A DNA stretch of 64,000 bases from Ancylobacter polymorphus. Its GTDB lineage: Bacteria; Pseudomonadota; Alphaproteobacteria; Rhizobiales; Xanthobacteraceae. Location of the stretch: the NCBI RefSeq assembly GCF_030813495.1, contig NZ_JAUSUI010000001.1, positions 372,001 to 436,000 on the forward strand. The letters run 5' to 3'. The notes under the pieces were generated by a model. The model made no database searches, was not told where the DNA came from, and was given only the letters and a program-made list of their open reading frames with translations. The number at the start of each line of letters is the position of its first letter. Within the stretch, counting starts at the first letter, position 1. This document shows positions 15,868 to 24,750 of the stretch, piece by piece. Made by a program: the position numbers and the translations under genes.

Positions 15868-16082
15868 ATAAGGCCGTTGTGTGGAGGACGGGCCGGAGAT
15901 GAACTAGCTTGAACCTGTGTTTGACGGGTGCCTGACGCGCCGGCGGGAACTCAGCCGCGGTGCGAAACGCTCTTCGCCGGGGAAAGAATGCCGTGCGCCG
16001 ACTCTTCTTGGCGCTTCAGCGAGCCCTTCGCGAGCCGGGCAGCCGGATATGCGTCCATCCACCCAGGCGCGGGAAACGGAAC

Positions 16083-17135
16083 ATGCGTATGAGCTGCTCT
16101 TTCACAGGTATCGGCCTCGCCGCTGCGCTCTCGACCTATCTGGCGGGTGGGGCAATCGCCTCCGCCTGCAGCCTCATTCTCTGGAACACCAACCCCCAGG
16201 CGGTGGTCGCCGCCCGCACCATGGATCTCTATATCGACGACCAGCCCCGCCTCGTCTTCCTGCCGCGGGGTATCGCCCGGCGCGGGCTCTCGGACGGCAA
16301 TGCCGTTCAGTGGAGGTCGACATACGCCAGCACGGTCCTGACCGCCCTGGATTTCGCAACCAGCGACGGCATGAATGAGATGGGCCTCAGCGCCCACCTG
16401 CTCTATCTGCACGACGCCGAGCACGAGCCGGCCGACCAGCGCCCGGGCCTGTCCAACCTGCTCTGGCCGCAATTTGTGCTCGATAACTTCGCCACCGTCG
16501 CGGAGGCGCTGGAGGGCCTGAAGAAAGTCCGCATTGTTTCCGTGCCGGCCCACGGGCGCGAGTGGCCACTGCACCTGTCGATTGCGGATGCGAGCGGAGA
16601 CAGTGCGGTCATCGAGTTCGTAAAGGGCAAAACCGTGATCCACCACGGCAAGGACGTGACCGTGATGACAAACGAGCCTCCATTGGAGGAGCAACTCGCA
16701 AATCTGAAGCGCTATAAGCTGTTCGGCGGCACGCTTGCGATGCCCGGCGACATCGATCCGATGAGCCGCTTCGTGCGCGCCTCCTCCTATCTGAAGACGT
16801 TGCCGACGCCCGTCGACACTGCGGAGGCCATCGGTCATCTGGCCGGCGTGGTGCGCAACGTCGCCGTGCCCTTCGGGGCGGTCGATACGTCGGGAGGGGA
16901 CTCGGCCGATGCCTGGCCGACGCGCTGGGCCTCGGTGTCAGACCACAGCCATAAGGTGTATTATGTGATGCCGGTGAACAGCCCGAACGTGTTCTGGCTG
17001 GAGTTTTCCAAACTGAATCCGGAGGGAACCGAGATTCTCGCCTTGACGCCCTCCGAAGCCGGGCTGAGCGGAGACGTCTCGGCGAAGCTGACGCCGCTCG
17101 GTCCTGTTGGCGAGGCCTTTCCACCCACGCTGTGA
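16083..17135 (+). CDS. Exported choloylglycine-hydrolase/penicillin V acylase-like Ntn hydrolase
   Basis: A 350-residue protein (start ATG 16083; ATG 16089 is possible). Residues 1-28 are a signal peptide ending AIASA. The next residue, Cys29, would become the N-terminal nucleophile after cleavage (CSLILWNTN), with the family Arg/Asp at AARTMDL. The linear-amide C-N hydrolase fold follows to the C-terminus. Such enzymes cleave bile-salt amides, penicillin V or acyl-homoserine lactones; the substrate cannot be read here. Periplasmic. It is a monocistronic gene beside decayed DNA. Confidence 0.85.
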   Translation: MRMSCSFTGIGLAAALSTYLAGGAIASACSLILWNTNPQAVVAARTMDLYIDDQPRLVFLPRGIARRGLSDGNAVQWRSTYASTVLTALDFATSDGMNEMGLSAHLLYLHDAEHEPADQRPGLSNLLWPQFVLDNFATVAEALEGLKKVRIVSVPAHGREWPLHLSIADASGDSAVIEFVKGKTVIHHGKDVTVMTNEPPLEEQLANLKRYKLFGGTLAMPGDIDPMSRFVRASSYLKTLPTPVDTAEAIGHLAGVVRNVAVPFGAVDTSGGDSADAWPTRWASVSDHSHKVYYVMPVNSPNVFWLEFSKLNPEGTEILALTPSEAGLSGDVSAKLTPLGPVGEAFPPTL

Positions 17136-17157
17136 GCGCAGGACAAGGCTGGCCTGA

Positions 17158-17309
17158 GGCGCCTCGGAGATCCGCCGGCGCCCGGTGTCCACCCCGGTCT
17201 TCTTCGGCATGATCGGCGCCTCGACCTTCGGCATCCTGGTCATTCCCATGCTCTATGTGCCCAGTCCGCCCGCGAATGGGTCAAGACGAGGGGCCGGAAG
17301 CCAGGCTGA
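17158..17309 (+). pseudogene. C-terminal remnant of an RND efflux permease
   Basis: One frame reads GASEIRRRP then STPVFFGMIGASTFGILVIP, the last transmembrane helix of AcrB-type permeases. The expected continuation SAREWVKTRGRKPG appears in another frame before a TGA at 17307-17309, so there is a frameshift near 17255. Everything upstream of the last helix is missing. A short deletion relic beside the hydrolase gene. Confidence 0.6.
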
Positions 17310-17336
17310 AACCCAGGCGGGCGCCCCTCATCCCGC

Positions 17337-18332
17337 TCAATCGGCTGGAGTGCGCGCGTCCGGGGCGCCGGTCGGCGGATGGCCGAAACAGCGTGCGAAG
17401 GCGAGCGAGAAGTTGCTGGCATGGGCATAACCCAGCCGGTGCGCCACCTGCTTCACGCTGAGATCTCCGCTGCGGAGCCACTGGCGGGCCAGATCGAGCC
17501 GCCATCGCACCAGACACTGCAGCGGAGACGCACCGAACACCTCCTGGAACACTTCGTTCAGCCGTCTTTGCGACACCCCGACTTCACTGGCGACATCCTC
17601 GATGCGCGGAGGTCTGGCGGGGTCCGCGAGCATGATCTCGCGGGCCGCAAACGCATGGCGGCGCGCCCGCGCACCAGGGTTTGGAGGGGCCTCGTGATGG
17701 AAGACGGACAGGCATTCCGCGAGCATCTCGAAGGCCTTGCCTTCAAGAAATACCGCCTCCATCGGCCCCTCATAGGGGTTGCGGGCAATCTGCGCCGCGA
17801 TGGTCCGCATCGCTTGGGTGGGCGAGGATGAGCGGATCGACGGGTCGAACGCGCCCGTGACGAAGGCCGATATGAACCTTTCGGGCAGCTCGCCCTGCAA
17901 CATCTCGTCGAGCCGCGCAGGCGTCACCGCCATACCCGACACTCGATGGTGTCCTCCCACATAATGAAAGGTGCTCAGCGGGTCGCGCAGCATGGCGAAA
18001 TGGCTGCTGGCGGGAACAATTTCACCCTCCAGCCCCCCGTCATGCACATAGGAACTGCTGCCGGAGATGTTGAGCGCGAGCCAGAGATAGGGCTCACCGG
18101 ACAGCACTTCATAAGTCAGGTTGACCGGCGACCTGATCTTGGCATCGAAGGTGTAGACTTCCAGTCCCGGCCGGAGGGAAAACTGCGGGTAGGTGAGTTC
18201 CGCCACGCTATCGGGCAGGGTGCGCTGATCTGGCGGGAGTTCGAGGCTGTCGAAGCCATTGGGAAGAAGCCATCGGCTCTGCGATGCGATACCCAAGGTC
18301 GCCGCGCTTGCGGCTTGAGATGGATCCGACAC
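17337..18332 (-). CDS. AraC-family transcriptional regulator
   Basis: Start chosen as GTG 18332 because AGGTGGGGG lies just upstream; longer forms to 18452 are in frame. The N-terminal two-thirds is an effector-sensing region. The C-terminal 100 residues hold two HTH motifs: IEDVASEVGVSQRRLNEVFQ and SVKQVAHRLGYAHASNFSLA. At about 331 residues it resembles PchR-type regulators. Its target is not obvious; the gene lies tail-to-tail with the RND remnant, possibly once its partner. Confidence 0.8.
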   Translation of the reverse strand: MSDPSQAASAATLGIASQSRWLLPNGFDSLELPPDQRTLPDSVAELTYPQFSLRPGLEVYTFDAKIRSPVNLTYEVLSGEPYLWLALNISGSSSYVHDGGLEGEIVPASSHFAMLRDPLSTFHYVGGHHRVSGMAVTPARLDEMLQGELPERFISAFVTGAFDPSIRSSSPTQAMRTIAAQIARNPYEGPMEAVFLEGKAFEMLAECLSVFHHEAPPNPGARARRHAFAAREIMLADPARPPRIEDVASEVGVSQRRLNEVFQEVFGASPLQCLVRWRLDLARQWLRSGDLSVKQVAHRLGYAHASNFSLAFARCFGHPPTGAPDARTPAD

Positions 18333-18798
18333 GCGAGCCCCCACCTGCGATCGGCAAACGATAGCATGAATTTGACGGCGCGCCCCGCATTTCGAGCCCG
18401 ATGAGTCCAGCCTCGCCGCAAGTGCCATCTCCAGAGAGACCGCGGGGCCCATCGGATGTGAAAGTGCCGCTCGTGGTCATGGCGACATCCCCGTCGGGGC
18501 GATCCCGCCGTTGCGGCAATGATCGGCGACCCCGCCCGCATCCGATGGATCGCCCGCACAGCCAGCCACCGAGCCCAACTGGCGCTCGCCCGTGCAGGGC
18601 TTGGCAGTGCTGTCGTTCAAGTTCCTACGGTCGCGACACTGGCGCAAGCCTGCGCCACCTCTGTCGGGCCGGTCATTCCCCGGCTCCCGCAAACAGAAAG
18701 CCCGGAACCGTTTCCGGTGCCGGGCTCTGCTCTCGGGCCGTGCCTCTCCGGACGCTGGCCGCATCGTCGAGGGGTGCCGTCCGGGAGGCCCCGCCGCG
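18333..18798. other. Noncoding interval between AraC gene and minE
   Basis: 466 bases, upstream of the AraC gene and downstream of minE. The only clear signal is the minE terminator (18699-18726). Reading frames in it show the arginine/alanine-rich composition of high-GC noncoding DNA. It presumably holds the AraC gene promoter. Confidence 0.5.
18699..18726 (-). terminator. Terminator after minE
   Basis: AGCCCGG and CCGGGCT arms, extended by ACCG/CGGT around TTTC with one mismatch. On the minus strand it is followed by TTTCTGTTT, giving a T-rich tail. Located 73 bases beyond the minE stop. Confidence 0.7.
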
Positions 18799-19071
18799 TC
18801 AGGCGGCGCGGCTGATCGCCAGATTGACCTCGCCGCGCACCTCGACCTCGATTTCGAGGATCGACATCGGCGTCCCGCGCTCCAGGCGGACCTTCACATT
18901 GTCCTGCTCGCAGGGCACATGCCGTGCCACGACGGCGAGGATGTCCTCGCGCAGGCGGGAGAGTAGATCGTCGCCGCCCAGAACCTGGCGCTCATGCGAG
19001 AGGAGGATCTGCAGCCGCTCCCGTGCCTGCGGGGCGCTGCCATGCGAGAACAGGCGCTTCCACAAGGTCAT
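18799..19071 (-). CDS. minE: Cell division topological specificity factor MinE
   Basis: A 90-residue MinE: N-terminal membrane-targeting segment MTLWKRLFSH, anti-MinCD helix ERLQILLSHERQ, and topological domain with LREDILAVVARHV and MSILEIEVEV. It stimulates the MinD ATPase and drives pole-to-pole movement of MinCD so that FtsZ assembles at mid-cell. The start overlaps the minD stop by ATGA. Last gene of the minCDE operon. Confidence 0.97.
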   Translation of the reverse strand: MTLWKRLFSHGSAPQARERLQILLSHERQVLGGDDLLSRLREDILAVVARHVPCEQDNVKVRLERGTPMSILEIEVEVRGEVNLAISRAA

Positions 19072-19880
19072 GCTGCCCTCCGCAGGAGCTTGCTGAACAG
19101 GCCGCCGCGCGCACGCGGCGTTTCCATGGCGATGTTCTCGCCCTTCAGCCGCAGCGCCGCGTCGTGATAGGCGCGGGCCGGGGCGCTGTTGGGATCATGG
19201 ATGGAGACCGGAACGCCCATATTCGACGCCTTCAGCACGTCCGGGCTCTCCGGCACGATGCCCAGCAGCGGCAGGGACAGGATTTCCAGCACGTCCTCGG
19301 TCTTCAGCATGTCGCCACGCGCCGCGCGGACGGGGTCGTAGCGCGTCAGCAACAGGCGCTTGTCGACGGTCTCGCCGCGCTCGGCCCGCAGGGTCTTGGC
19401 GTCGAGAATGCCGACGATGCGGTCGCTGTCGCGCACCGAGGAGACTTCCGGGTTGGTGACCACGATGGCGATCTCGGCATGGCGCATGGCCAGCGTCGCA
19501 CCGCGCTCGATACCGGCGGGGCTGTCGCAGATCACCCAGTCGAAATGCTGCGACAGCATGCCGATGACGCGGTCGACGCCTTCCTCGGTCAGCGCGTCCT
19601 TGTCGCGGGTCTGCGAGGCCGGCAGCAGGAACAGCGATTCCAGCCGCTTGTCCTTGATCAGCGCCTGCGGCAGGCGGGCATCGCCCTGGATGACGTTGAC
19701 GAAATCGTACACGACCCGCCGCTCCGCCCCCATGATGAGGTCGAGATTGCGCAGCCCGACGTCAAAATCGACGACGACGACCTTATCGCCGGTGCGGGCC
19801 AGGGCCGCGCCGATGGCGGCGGTCGTCGTCGTCTTGCCGACCCCGCCCTTGCCCGACGTGACGGTGATGATCTTGGCCAT
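19068..19880 (-). CDS. minD: Septum site-determining ATPase MinD
   Basis: A 270-residue ParA-type ATPase with deviant Walker A GKGGVGKTTTT (residues 10-20, signature Lys11), VVVVDFDVGLRNLD, and Walker B VICDSPAGIE. The C-terminal amphipathic helix (GGLFSKLLRRAA) anchors ATP-bound dimers to the membrane. It recruits MinC and is released by MinE. Length matches the family. 14 bases downstream of minC. Confidence 0.97.
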   Translation of the reverse strand: MAKIITVTSGKGGVGKTTTTAAIGAALARTGDKVVVVDFDVGLRNLDLIMGAERRVVYDFVNVIQGDARLPQALIKDKRLESLFLLPASQTRDKDALTEEGVDRVIGMLSQHFDWVICDSPAGIERGATLAMRHAEIAIVVTNPEVSSVRDSDRIVGILDAKTLRAERGETVDKRLLLTRYDPVRAARGDMLKTEDVLEILSLPLLGIVPESPDVLKASNMGVPVSIHDPNSAPARAYHDAALRLKGENIAMETPRARGGLFSKLLRRAA

Positions 19881-19894
19881 GACTTGCTTCGCTC

Positions 19895-20599
19895 CTAAAG
19901 CGCGGTAATTCGCAGGGTCTCGTCTTCGGTCGACACGCGCACCGCCGTGCCGCGAAAGGCGTCGTCAATGTCCTCGGCCGTGCGGTAGATGCCGTCCACG
20001 GCCAGCAGCTCGGCTTCCAGCTTGCTGCAGAAGATCTGCGCGGCGGAGCCGAAGGTCGCGCCGGCGATCGCCCGGCCGGCGAGCGTGCCATAGACATGGA
20101 TCGAGCCGCCGGCGATGATTTCGGCGCCAGCGCCGACCGAGCCGATGATGGTCACGTCGCCTTCGAGGCAGACGATGGACTGGCCGGAGCGCACGCGCCG
20201 CTCGACGATCAGGTTCACCGGTTCGACCGGCTTGCGGGGTTCCGGGGCCGGTTCCGGCGCGGCCACGTCGTTGATGGCGAGCGTGGCGTCGCGGCCGCCG
20301 CGCAGGATGGGCGGCATGGCGGCGTCGACAAGGCTGGGGCGCACGCCCTCCAGCCCGACCAGCCGAACGCCGCGCGTCGCGAGTTCGCTGATCCAGCCTT
20401 CGACCTCGGCCTTGCTCTGCGCCGTGCCGGCGAGATCGAGCACGACGGTACGGCCGGTGAAGAAGCCGGGGGAACGCTGCAGCCAGACATCGAAATCGGC
20501 CAGCCAGGCCGACAGCGGCACGTCGGCCACCAGCGTCATCGCCATGAACGAGCGTCCACGGAAACGGATGGAGGGGCCGGTCTGACTGACTGCGTTCAC
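19895..20599 (-). CDS. minC: Septum site-determining protein MinC
   Basis: A 234-residue MinC starting at GTG 20599 with GGGAGA upstream. The N-terminal FtsZ-inhibiting domain (about 1-105) is followed by an acidic/proline linker and the C-terminal beta-helix (VRSGQSIVCLEGDVTIIGSV, GGSIHVYGTLAGRAIAG), which dimerises and binds MinD. First gene of the min operon. Gene order minC-minD-minE is standard. Confidence 0.95.
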   Translation of the reverse strand: MNAVSQTGPSIRFRGRSFMAMTLVADVPLSAWLADFDVWLQRSPGFFTGRTVVLDLAGTAQSKAEVEGWISELATRGVRLVGLEGVRPSLVDAAMPPILRGGRDATLAINDVAAPEPAPEPRKPVEPVNLIVERRVRSGQSIVCLEGDVTIIGSVGAGAEIIAGGSIHVYGTLAGRAIAGATFGSAAQIFCSKLEAELLAVDGIYRTAEDIDDAFRGTAVRVSTEDETLRITAL

Positions 20600-20786
20600 G
20601 GGTCGAATCTCCCTAAGTGATGGATAGATTCAGTTAATTTTGGTTAACGAGTGGTTAATTCCGGCACGTTTGGCGCCGAGGGCAGGCGCCTTGTCCCCGG
20701 CCATGCACGCGCGCGGAAACTGCCCGCCGATTGGGCACGCCGAACGGGCGCGCCAGCGTCGCTCAGGGCTTCGAGCGGTTCCGGTA

Positions 20787-21812
20787 TCAGAGGCTGGTGA
20801 GGAAGGCCGGGAGCAGTTCGCGCTCGCTGGTGATGTCCAGCTTGTCGTAGATGCGCAGCTTGTGGTTCTTCACCCCGCCGACCGTGATGTCGAGCTGGCG
20901 GGCGATGGAGGCGTTGTGGTGGCCATCGAGCGACAGCCGCACGATCTGCTTCTGACGCTCGGTCAGCCCGTAGAGCCGGGCCAGCCGGTCGAGGCGGCTG
21001 GCGAAGTCCTGCGCCTCTTTTCGCAGCACGAACACCTGTGCGTCGCGCAGAAGCGGGTCCGTGCCCTCGCTCGCCGGCCGCAGCAGGCACCAGCCGCCAT
21101 TGCCGAGAATGACCCGGCGGTCGCCCCGCAGTACGTGATCTGGCACGCTCGGCCGGTCGAAGGCCTGACGCGCCGCCTCTCCCCAGCCTTCGGACTGGAA
21201 CAGGCGGGTCCCATCGGCGCTGAGGATCAGGATCTCGGCCGGCGCGTCGCCCGCCAGGCTCGATGTGCGCGCGACCTGCCGCTCCACGGTGAGGGCCACG
21301 TGCTGGCGGTGCATTTCCAGCAGGATATCGAGCATTTCCGAGGCGAGGCGCAGTTCCCCGTCGTCGAACGCCTCCCGGTGCCGGTCGAGGCACAGGGCGA
21401 GGAAGCTGCGCTCGTTCAGCGGCAGCAGCAGCGCCAGTTCGTCGGCGATGCCGAGATCGACATCGAGATAGCGGGCATAGCTGCGGTCGAGCGGGCCATG
21501 CGCGCACAGGTTCCGCAGGCTGATGGCGCGGTGACCATCGGTGGCGAGCGGGGTGGAGGCCAGCGGATCGAACCGCCACAGCCTGTCCGCATAGGCGGAT
21601 TTGGCGCGCGCGGCCATGCCGGATTCGGAGATGATGCAGGGCTTCGCCGCCTCCTCGTAGCGGGCCATGATCCAGAAATCGCACGGGATCAGCGGGGCGA
21701 TGGCGTCGATGACGGTTTCATAGAAATCGTCGCGGCCCATGCGTGACAGCACGCGCGCCATGGTCTTGCCGAAGCCGGCCGGCAGATCGTGAACCCGTTG
21801 GTGGCGACCCAT
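20787..21812 (-). CDS. LuxR-type transcriptional regulator
   Basis: A 341-residue protein with a C-terminal LuxR HTH: YGLTERQKQIVRLSLDGHHN and ITVGGVKNHKLRIYDKL. The N-terminal 270 residues resemble a GAF/PAS-like sensor, not the autoinducer-binding domain of quorum-sensing LuxR proteins. It is divergent from the transport operon at 22 kb. A perfect 14-bp palindrome (21893-21906) lies between them, so it probably controls that operon. ATG 21812 has AAGG about ten bases upstream. Confidence 0.8.
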   Translation of the reverse strand: MGRHQRVHDLPAGFGKTMARVLSRMGRDDFYETVIDAIAPLIPCDFWIMARYEEAAKPCIISESGMAARAKSAYADRLWRFDPLASTPLATDGHRAISLRNLCAHGPLDRSYARYLDVDLGIADELALLLPLNERSFLALCLDRHREAFDDGELRLASEMLDILLEMHRQHVALTVERQVARTSSLAGDAPAEILILSADGTRLFQSEGWGEAARQAFDRPSVPDHVLRGDRRVILGNGGWCLLRPASEGTDPLLRDAQVFVLRKEAQDFASRLDRLARLYGLTERQKQIVRLSLDGHHNASIARQLDITVGGVKNHKLRIYDKLDITSERELLPAFLTSL

Positions 21813-21892
21813 GCCGGCCTTGCTTTCCTGCTGCTCGATCGTCGCTCAAAGGCAAGAATCATGCCCTGTGCGCCCGGCGCGGCAGCGGTGCG

Positions 21893-21922
21893 GTGACTGC
21901 AGTCACTATCGGAGGACCGTCC
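21893..21922. promoter_or_regulatory. Palindromic operator candidate in the luxR-type/transport intergenic region
   Basis: GTGACTGCAGTCAC (21893-21906) is perfectly self-complementary and is followed 21 bases on by GGACCGTCC (21914-21922), also near-palindromic. Related elements occur before the amidase gene at 31711-31719 and 31736-31749. The spacing between the two elements here is two helical turns. Confidence 0.6.
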
Positions 21923-21989
21923 CGCGCGGGGATATACATTTTGACATAAACAGCGGTGGTCGTCCTCCGCGCCAAGAGGGAATGGTCGC

Positions 21990-23117
21990 ATGTCCGGATC
22001 GCGTTTTCTTACCCCGCCTCGCCCCAGCCGCCGCGACGTGCTGCGCTTCGGCGCGCAGGCGGCGATGTTCGCGACCATTGCCAGCCAGGTGGATTTCACG
22101 CGCCCCGCCTATGCGGGCGAGGCCAAGCTCACGGGTCCGCTCAATGTGCTGGCCTGGGCCGGCTATAACGACCCGGAGCTGATGCGCGGCTTCACCGAGC
22201 TGACCGGCGTCGAGCTCAACATCAAGGAAGCCGAGAGCAATGGCGCGCAGCTGAGCCTCGTGCAGGCCGGCACCACCAAGTTCGACGTAATCAACCCCGA
22301 CGCGGTGTGGACCTCGAAATTCGCCGCCGCCGGCCTCACCTTGCCGATCGACACCGCCAAGCTGCCGTCGCTCGACGAGACGCTGCCGGCATTCCGCAAC
22401 CGGCCGGAGACGATGTTCGACGGCAAGGTCTACGCCATCCCGACCCGCTTCGGCGTCAACGGCTTCGTCTACTGGCCGGACAAGATTTCCGCCGCCTCCG
22501 CCGCCGATGCCGAACTCGCCTGGGACCCGGCGCTGAAGAACCGGATCGAGATCATCGACTGGCCGGAGCTCTATCTCTGGATGACCGGCAAGTGGATCGG
22601 TCAGGCAAAGCCGGAAGACGCGACCGGCGAGGCGCTGCAGAAGATCCTCGACAAGATGATGGCCTTCCGCCCCAACATGCGGGCGCTGCAGGCCGATATG
22701 GGCACGGTGAAATCCGATCTCACCAACCGCGAGGCGTGGATGGTGTGGGGCTCGTCGAGCGACAATGTCCGCACCACGGCCCGCCTCGCCGGCGCCGATG
22801 TCGAGCTGTCCATTCCCAAGCAGGGCGGCGCCATGTGGATGGAGACGCTGCAGATCGTGCGCGGAACCGAGCATCTCGCCTCCGCCATGGCCTATCTCGA
22901 CTACATGACCAGCGCCAAGGCGATGAAGCAGATGGCCTAGGGCGCGGACAAGTTCGCGGTGACCAATGCCAAGGTGAAGGACCTCCTCACGCCTGAGCAG
23001 GTAAAGGCGCTGGGCCTCGACAAGATGGAAGAATGGGTCGCCAACTGCCAGATGAGCCTGGCGCCGGTCGACGAGACCGCCTGGGCCGACGCCTGGCAAA
23101 CCTTCAAGATGGGCTGA
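21990..23117 (+). pseudogene. PotD-like ABC substrate-binding protein gene with in-frame amber codon
   Basis: The N-terminus has a twin-arginine leader (PSRRDVLRFGAQAAMFATIA). The body resembles spermidine/putrescine-type binding proteins (LNVLAWAGYNDPELMRGF, DVINPDAVWTSKF, TRFGVNGFVYWPD). TAG at 22938-22940 stops translation after KAMKQMA. The same frame continues as GADKFAVTNAKVKDLLTPEQ to a normal TGA at 23115-23117. The usual residue at the TAG is Trp, so a single G-to-A change (TGG to TAG) explains it. The truncated product of 316 residues lacks about 58 C-terminal residues. It could be inactive, partly active, read through, or a sequencing error. Confidence 0.8.
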
Positions 23118-23128
23118 GGCGCGGGTCG

Positions 23129-23863
23129 ATGCATATACGTGTGATCGTGCCGGTGCTGGATTCCAAGGAGCTGGTGGGCAAGGCCGAGGCCGAGTACCGC
23201 TCCTTCGCCGGCGAAGGCGTCGAGATTTCCGCCGTGCCGCTGCGGCGCGGCACCAACTCCATCGAGGCGGAGTTCGACTCCGCCCTCGCGGCGCCGGAGG
23301 TGATGCGACTCGCGCGCGAGGCCGAGGCGGATGGTGTGGATGCCTGCACCATCGCCTGCTTCACCGATCCGGGCCTGGCGGGCGCGCGCGAGCTGGTCTC
23401 CATCCCCATCGTCGGGGAAGGCGAGGCGGCGCTGCACATGGCGGCGATGCTCTCCAACCGCTTCACCGTGTTCATCACCGAGAAGCCGCTGTTCCCGCTC
23501 ATCCGGCGCGTCGTGGCCCGGTATGGGCTGGAGCGGAACCTCGCCTCGGTACGGGCGGCCGGCGCGAGCGTGCTGGCGCTGGACGAGAGCTGCCTCGCCC
23601 ATATCATTGCGGAGAGCATCGACGCGGTGGAGCGCGACGGGGCGGAAGCCTTCGTCATGGGCTGCACCGGTACCGGCTTCGACATGGCGCAGGCGGTGGA
23701 AGAGGCCCTGCACCGGCATTTCGGCGTCGCCATTCCGGTGATCGACCCCGGCAAGGTGGCGCTGCACTTTGCTCGCGCCATGGTGGCGACCGGACTGCGG
23801 CCGTCCAAGCTCGCCTATCCCACGCCGGCCTTCGCCCGCGACGAATATGCCTTCGCTTCATGA
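23129..23863 (+). CDS. Asp/Glu/hydantoin racemase family protein
   Basis: A 244-residue cofactor-independent racemase family member. Two catalytic cysteines are visible: DACTIACFTDPG (about residue 75) and VMGCTGTG (about residue 180). Hydantoin racemases invert 5-substituted hydantoins; aspartate racemases and related enzymes share the fold. It lies 11 bases after the binding-protein stop and overlaps the permease start by ATGA. Placement with hydantoinase-like genes favours hydantoin or a similar cyclic amide as substrate. Confidence 0.8.
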   Translation: MHIRVIVPVLDSKELVGKAEAEYRSFAGEGVEISAVPLRRGTNSIEAEFDSALAAPEVMRLAREAEADGVDACTIACFTDPGLAGARELVSIPIVGEGEAALHMAAMLSNRFTVFITEKPLFPLIRRVVARYGLERNLASVRAAGASVLALDESCLAHIIAESIDAVERDGAEAFVMGCTGTGFDMAQAVEEALHRHFGVAIPVIDPGKVALHFARAMVATGLRPSKLAYPTPAFARDEYAFAS

Positions 23864-24750
23864 GCGCGGCGCATGACATCCCACGGCGCCGGCCGCTTCT
23901 TAGGGCGGCGCTGCCGGCGGCCGGGCTGCTGCCACTGGTGCTGTGGCAGATCGTGTTCTTCGTCGTGCCGGTGGCGTTGATCTTCGGGGTGAGCGTCTGG
24001 CGCACCCAGAGCTACCGCCTGATCCCCGCTTTCACCTTCGACAACTACATCGCCATCTTCGCGCGCCCGGCGATCTGGCGCGCGCTGCTGCTGTCGGTGG
24101 AGACGGCGGCCTTCGTCACGGTGGCCTGCGCGGTGCTGGCCTTCCCCGTCGCCTATTTCATCGCCAAAAAGGCGGGGCGCTGGCGCGGGCTGCTGCTGGT
24201 CGCGGTGATCGCGCCGTTCTGGATCAGCATCGTCATGCGGGTGGCGGCGTGGCGGCTGCTGCTGGGCGAGCGCGGCGTCATCAACCAGGTGGCGATGACG
24301 CTCGGCCTGACCGATGCGCCGATGAGCTTCCTGCTCTATTCGCCGGTCTCGACCGCCATCGGGCTGATCTACGCCTATCTGCCGCTTTATGTGCTGCCGC
24401 TCTACGCTGCCATCAGCAACATCCATGACAACTGGATCGAGGCGGCGCTGGACCTCAACGCCAGCCCGGCCCGCACCTTCTTCGAAGTGATCCTGCCGCT
24501 GTCGGCCCCCGGGCTGGTGGTGGGCGCGGTGTTCTGCTTCGTGTTCGGGCTTGGCGAATTCGTCACCCCCGCGCTGCTCGGCGGCGGCAAGCAGCTGATG
24601 TTCTCGCAGGTGATCCAGGACGAGTTCCAGCGCCGGCTGGACTGGCCGAGCGGGGCGGCGATGGCCGTGGTGCTGCTGGTCCTCGTCTTCGCCGCGCTGG
24701 CGCTGTCGATGAAATGGATCCGCCGCGCCAGCGGGGAGACGGGCCTATGA
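23860..24750 (+). CDS. ABC transporter permease, PotB type
   Basis: A 296-residue inner-membrane protein with six predicted helices, beginning LLPLVLWQIVFFVVPVALIF. The cytoplasmic EAA loop is near residues 195-215 (EAALDLNASPARTFFEVILP). It pairs with the PotC-type gene that overlaps its stop (ATGA). With the ATPase at 25.5 kb it forms a polyamine/opine/peptide-type importer of the operon. Confidence 0.88.
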   Translation: MSAAHDIPRRRPLLRAALPAAGLLPLVLWQIVFFVVPVALIFGVSVWRTQSYRLIPAFTFDNYIAIFARPAIWRALLLSVETAAFVTVACAVLAFPVAYFIAKKAGRWRGLLLVAVIAPFWISIVMRVAAWRLLLGERGVINQVAMTLGLTDAPMSFLLYSPVSTAIGLIYAYLPLYVLPLYAAISNIHDNWIEAALDLNASPARTFFEVILPLSAPGLVVGAVFCFVFGLGEFVTPALLGGGKQLMFSQVIQDEFQRRLDWPSGAAMAVVLLVLVFAALALSMKWIRRASGETGL

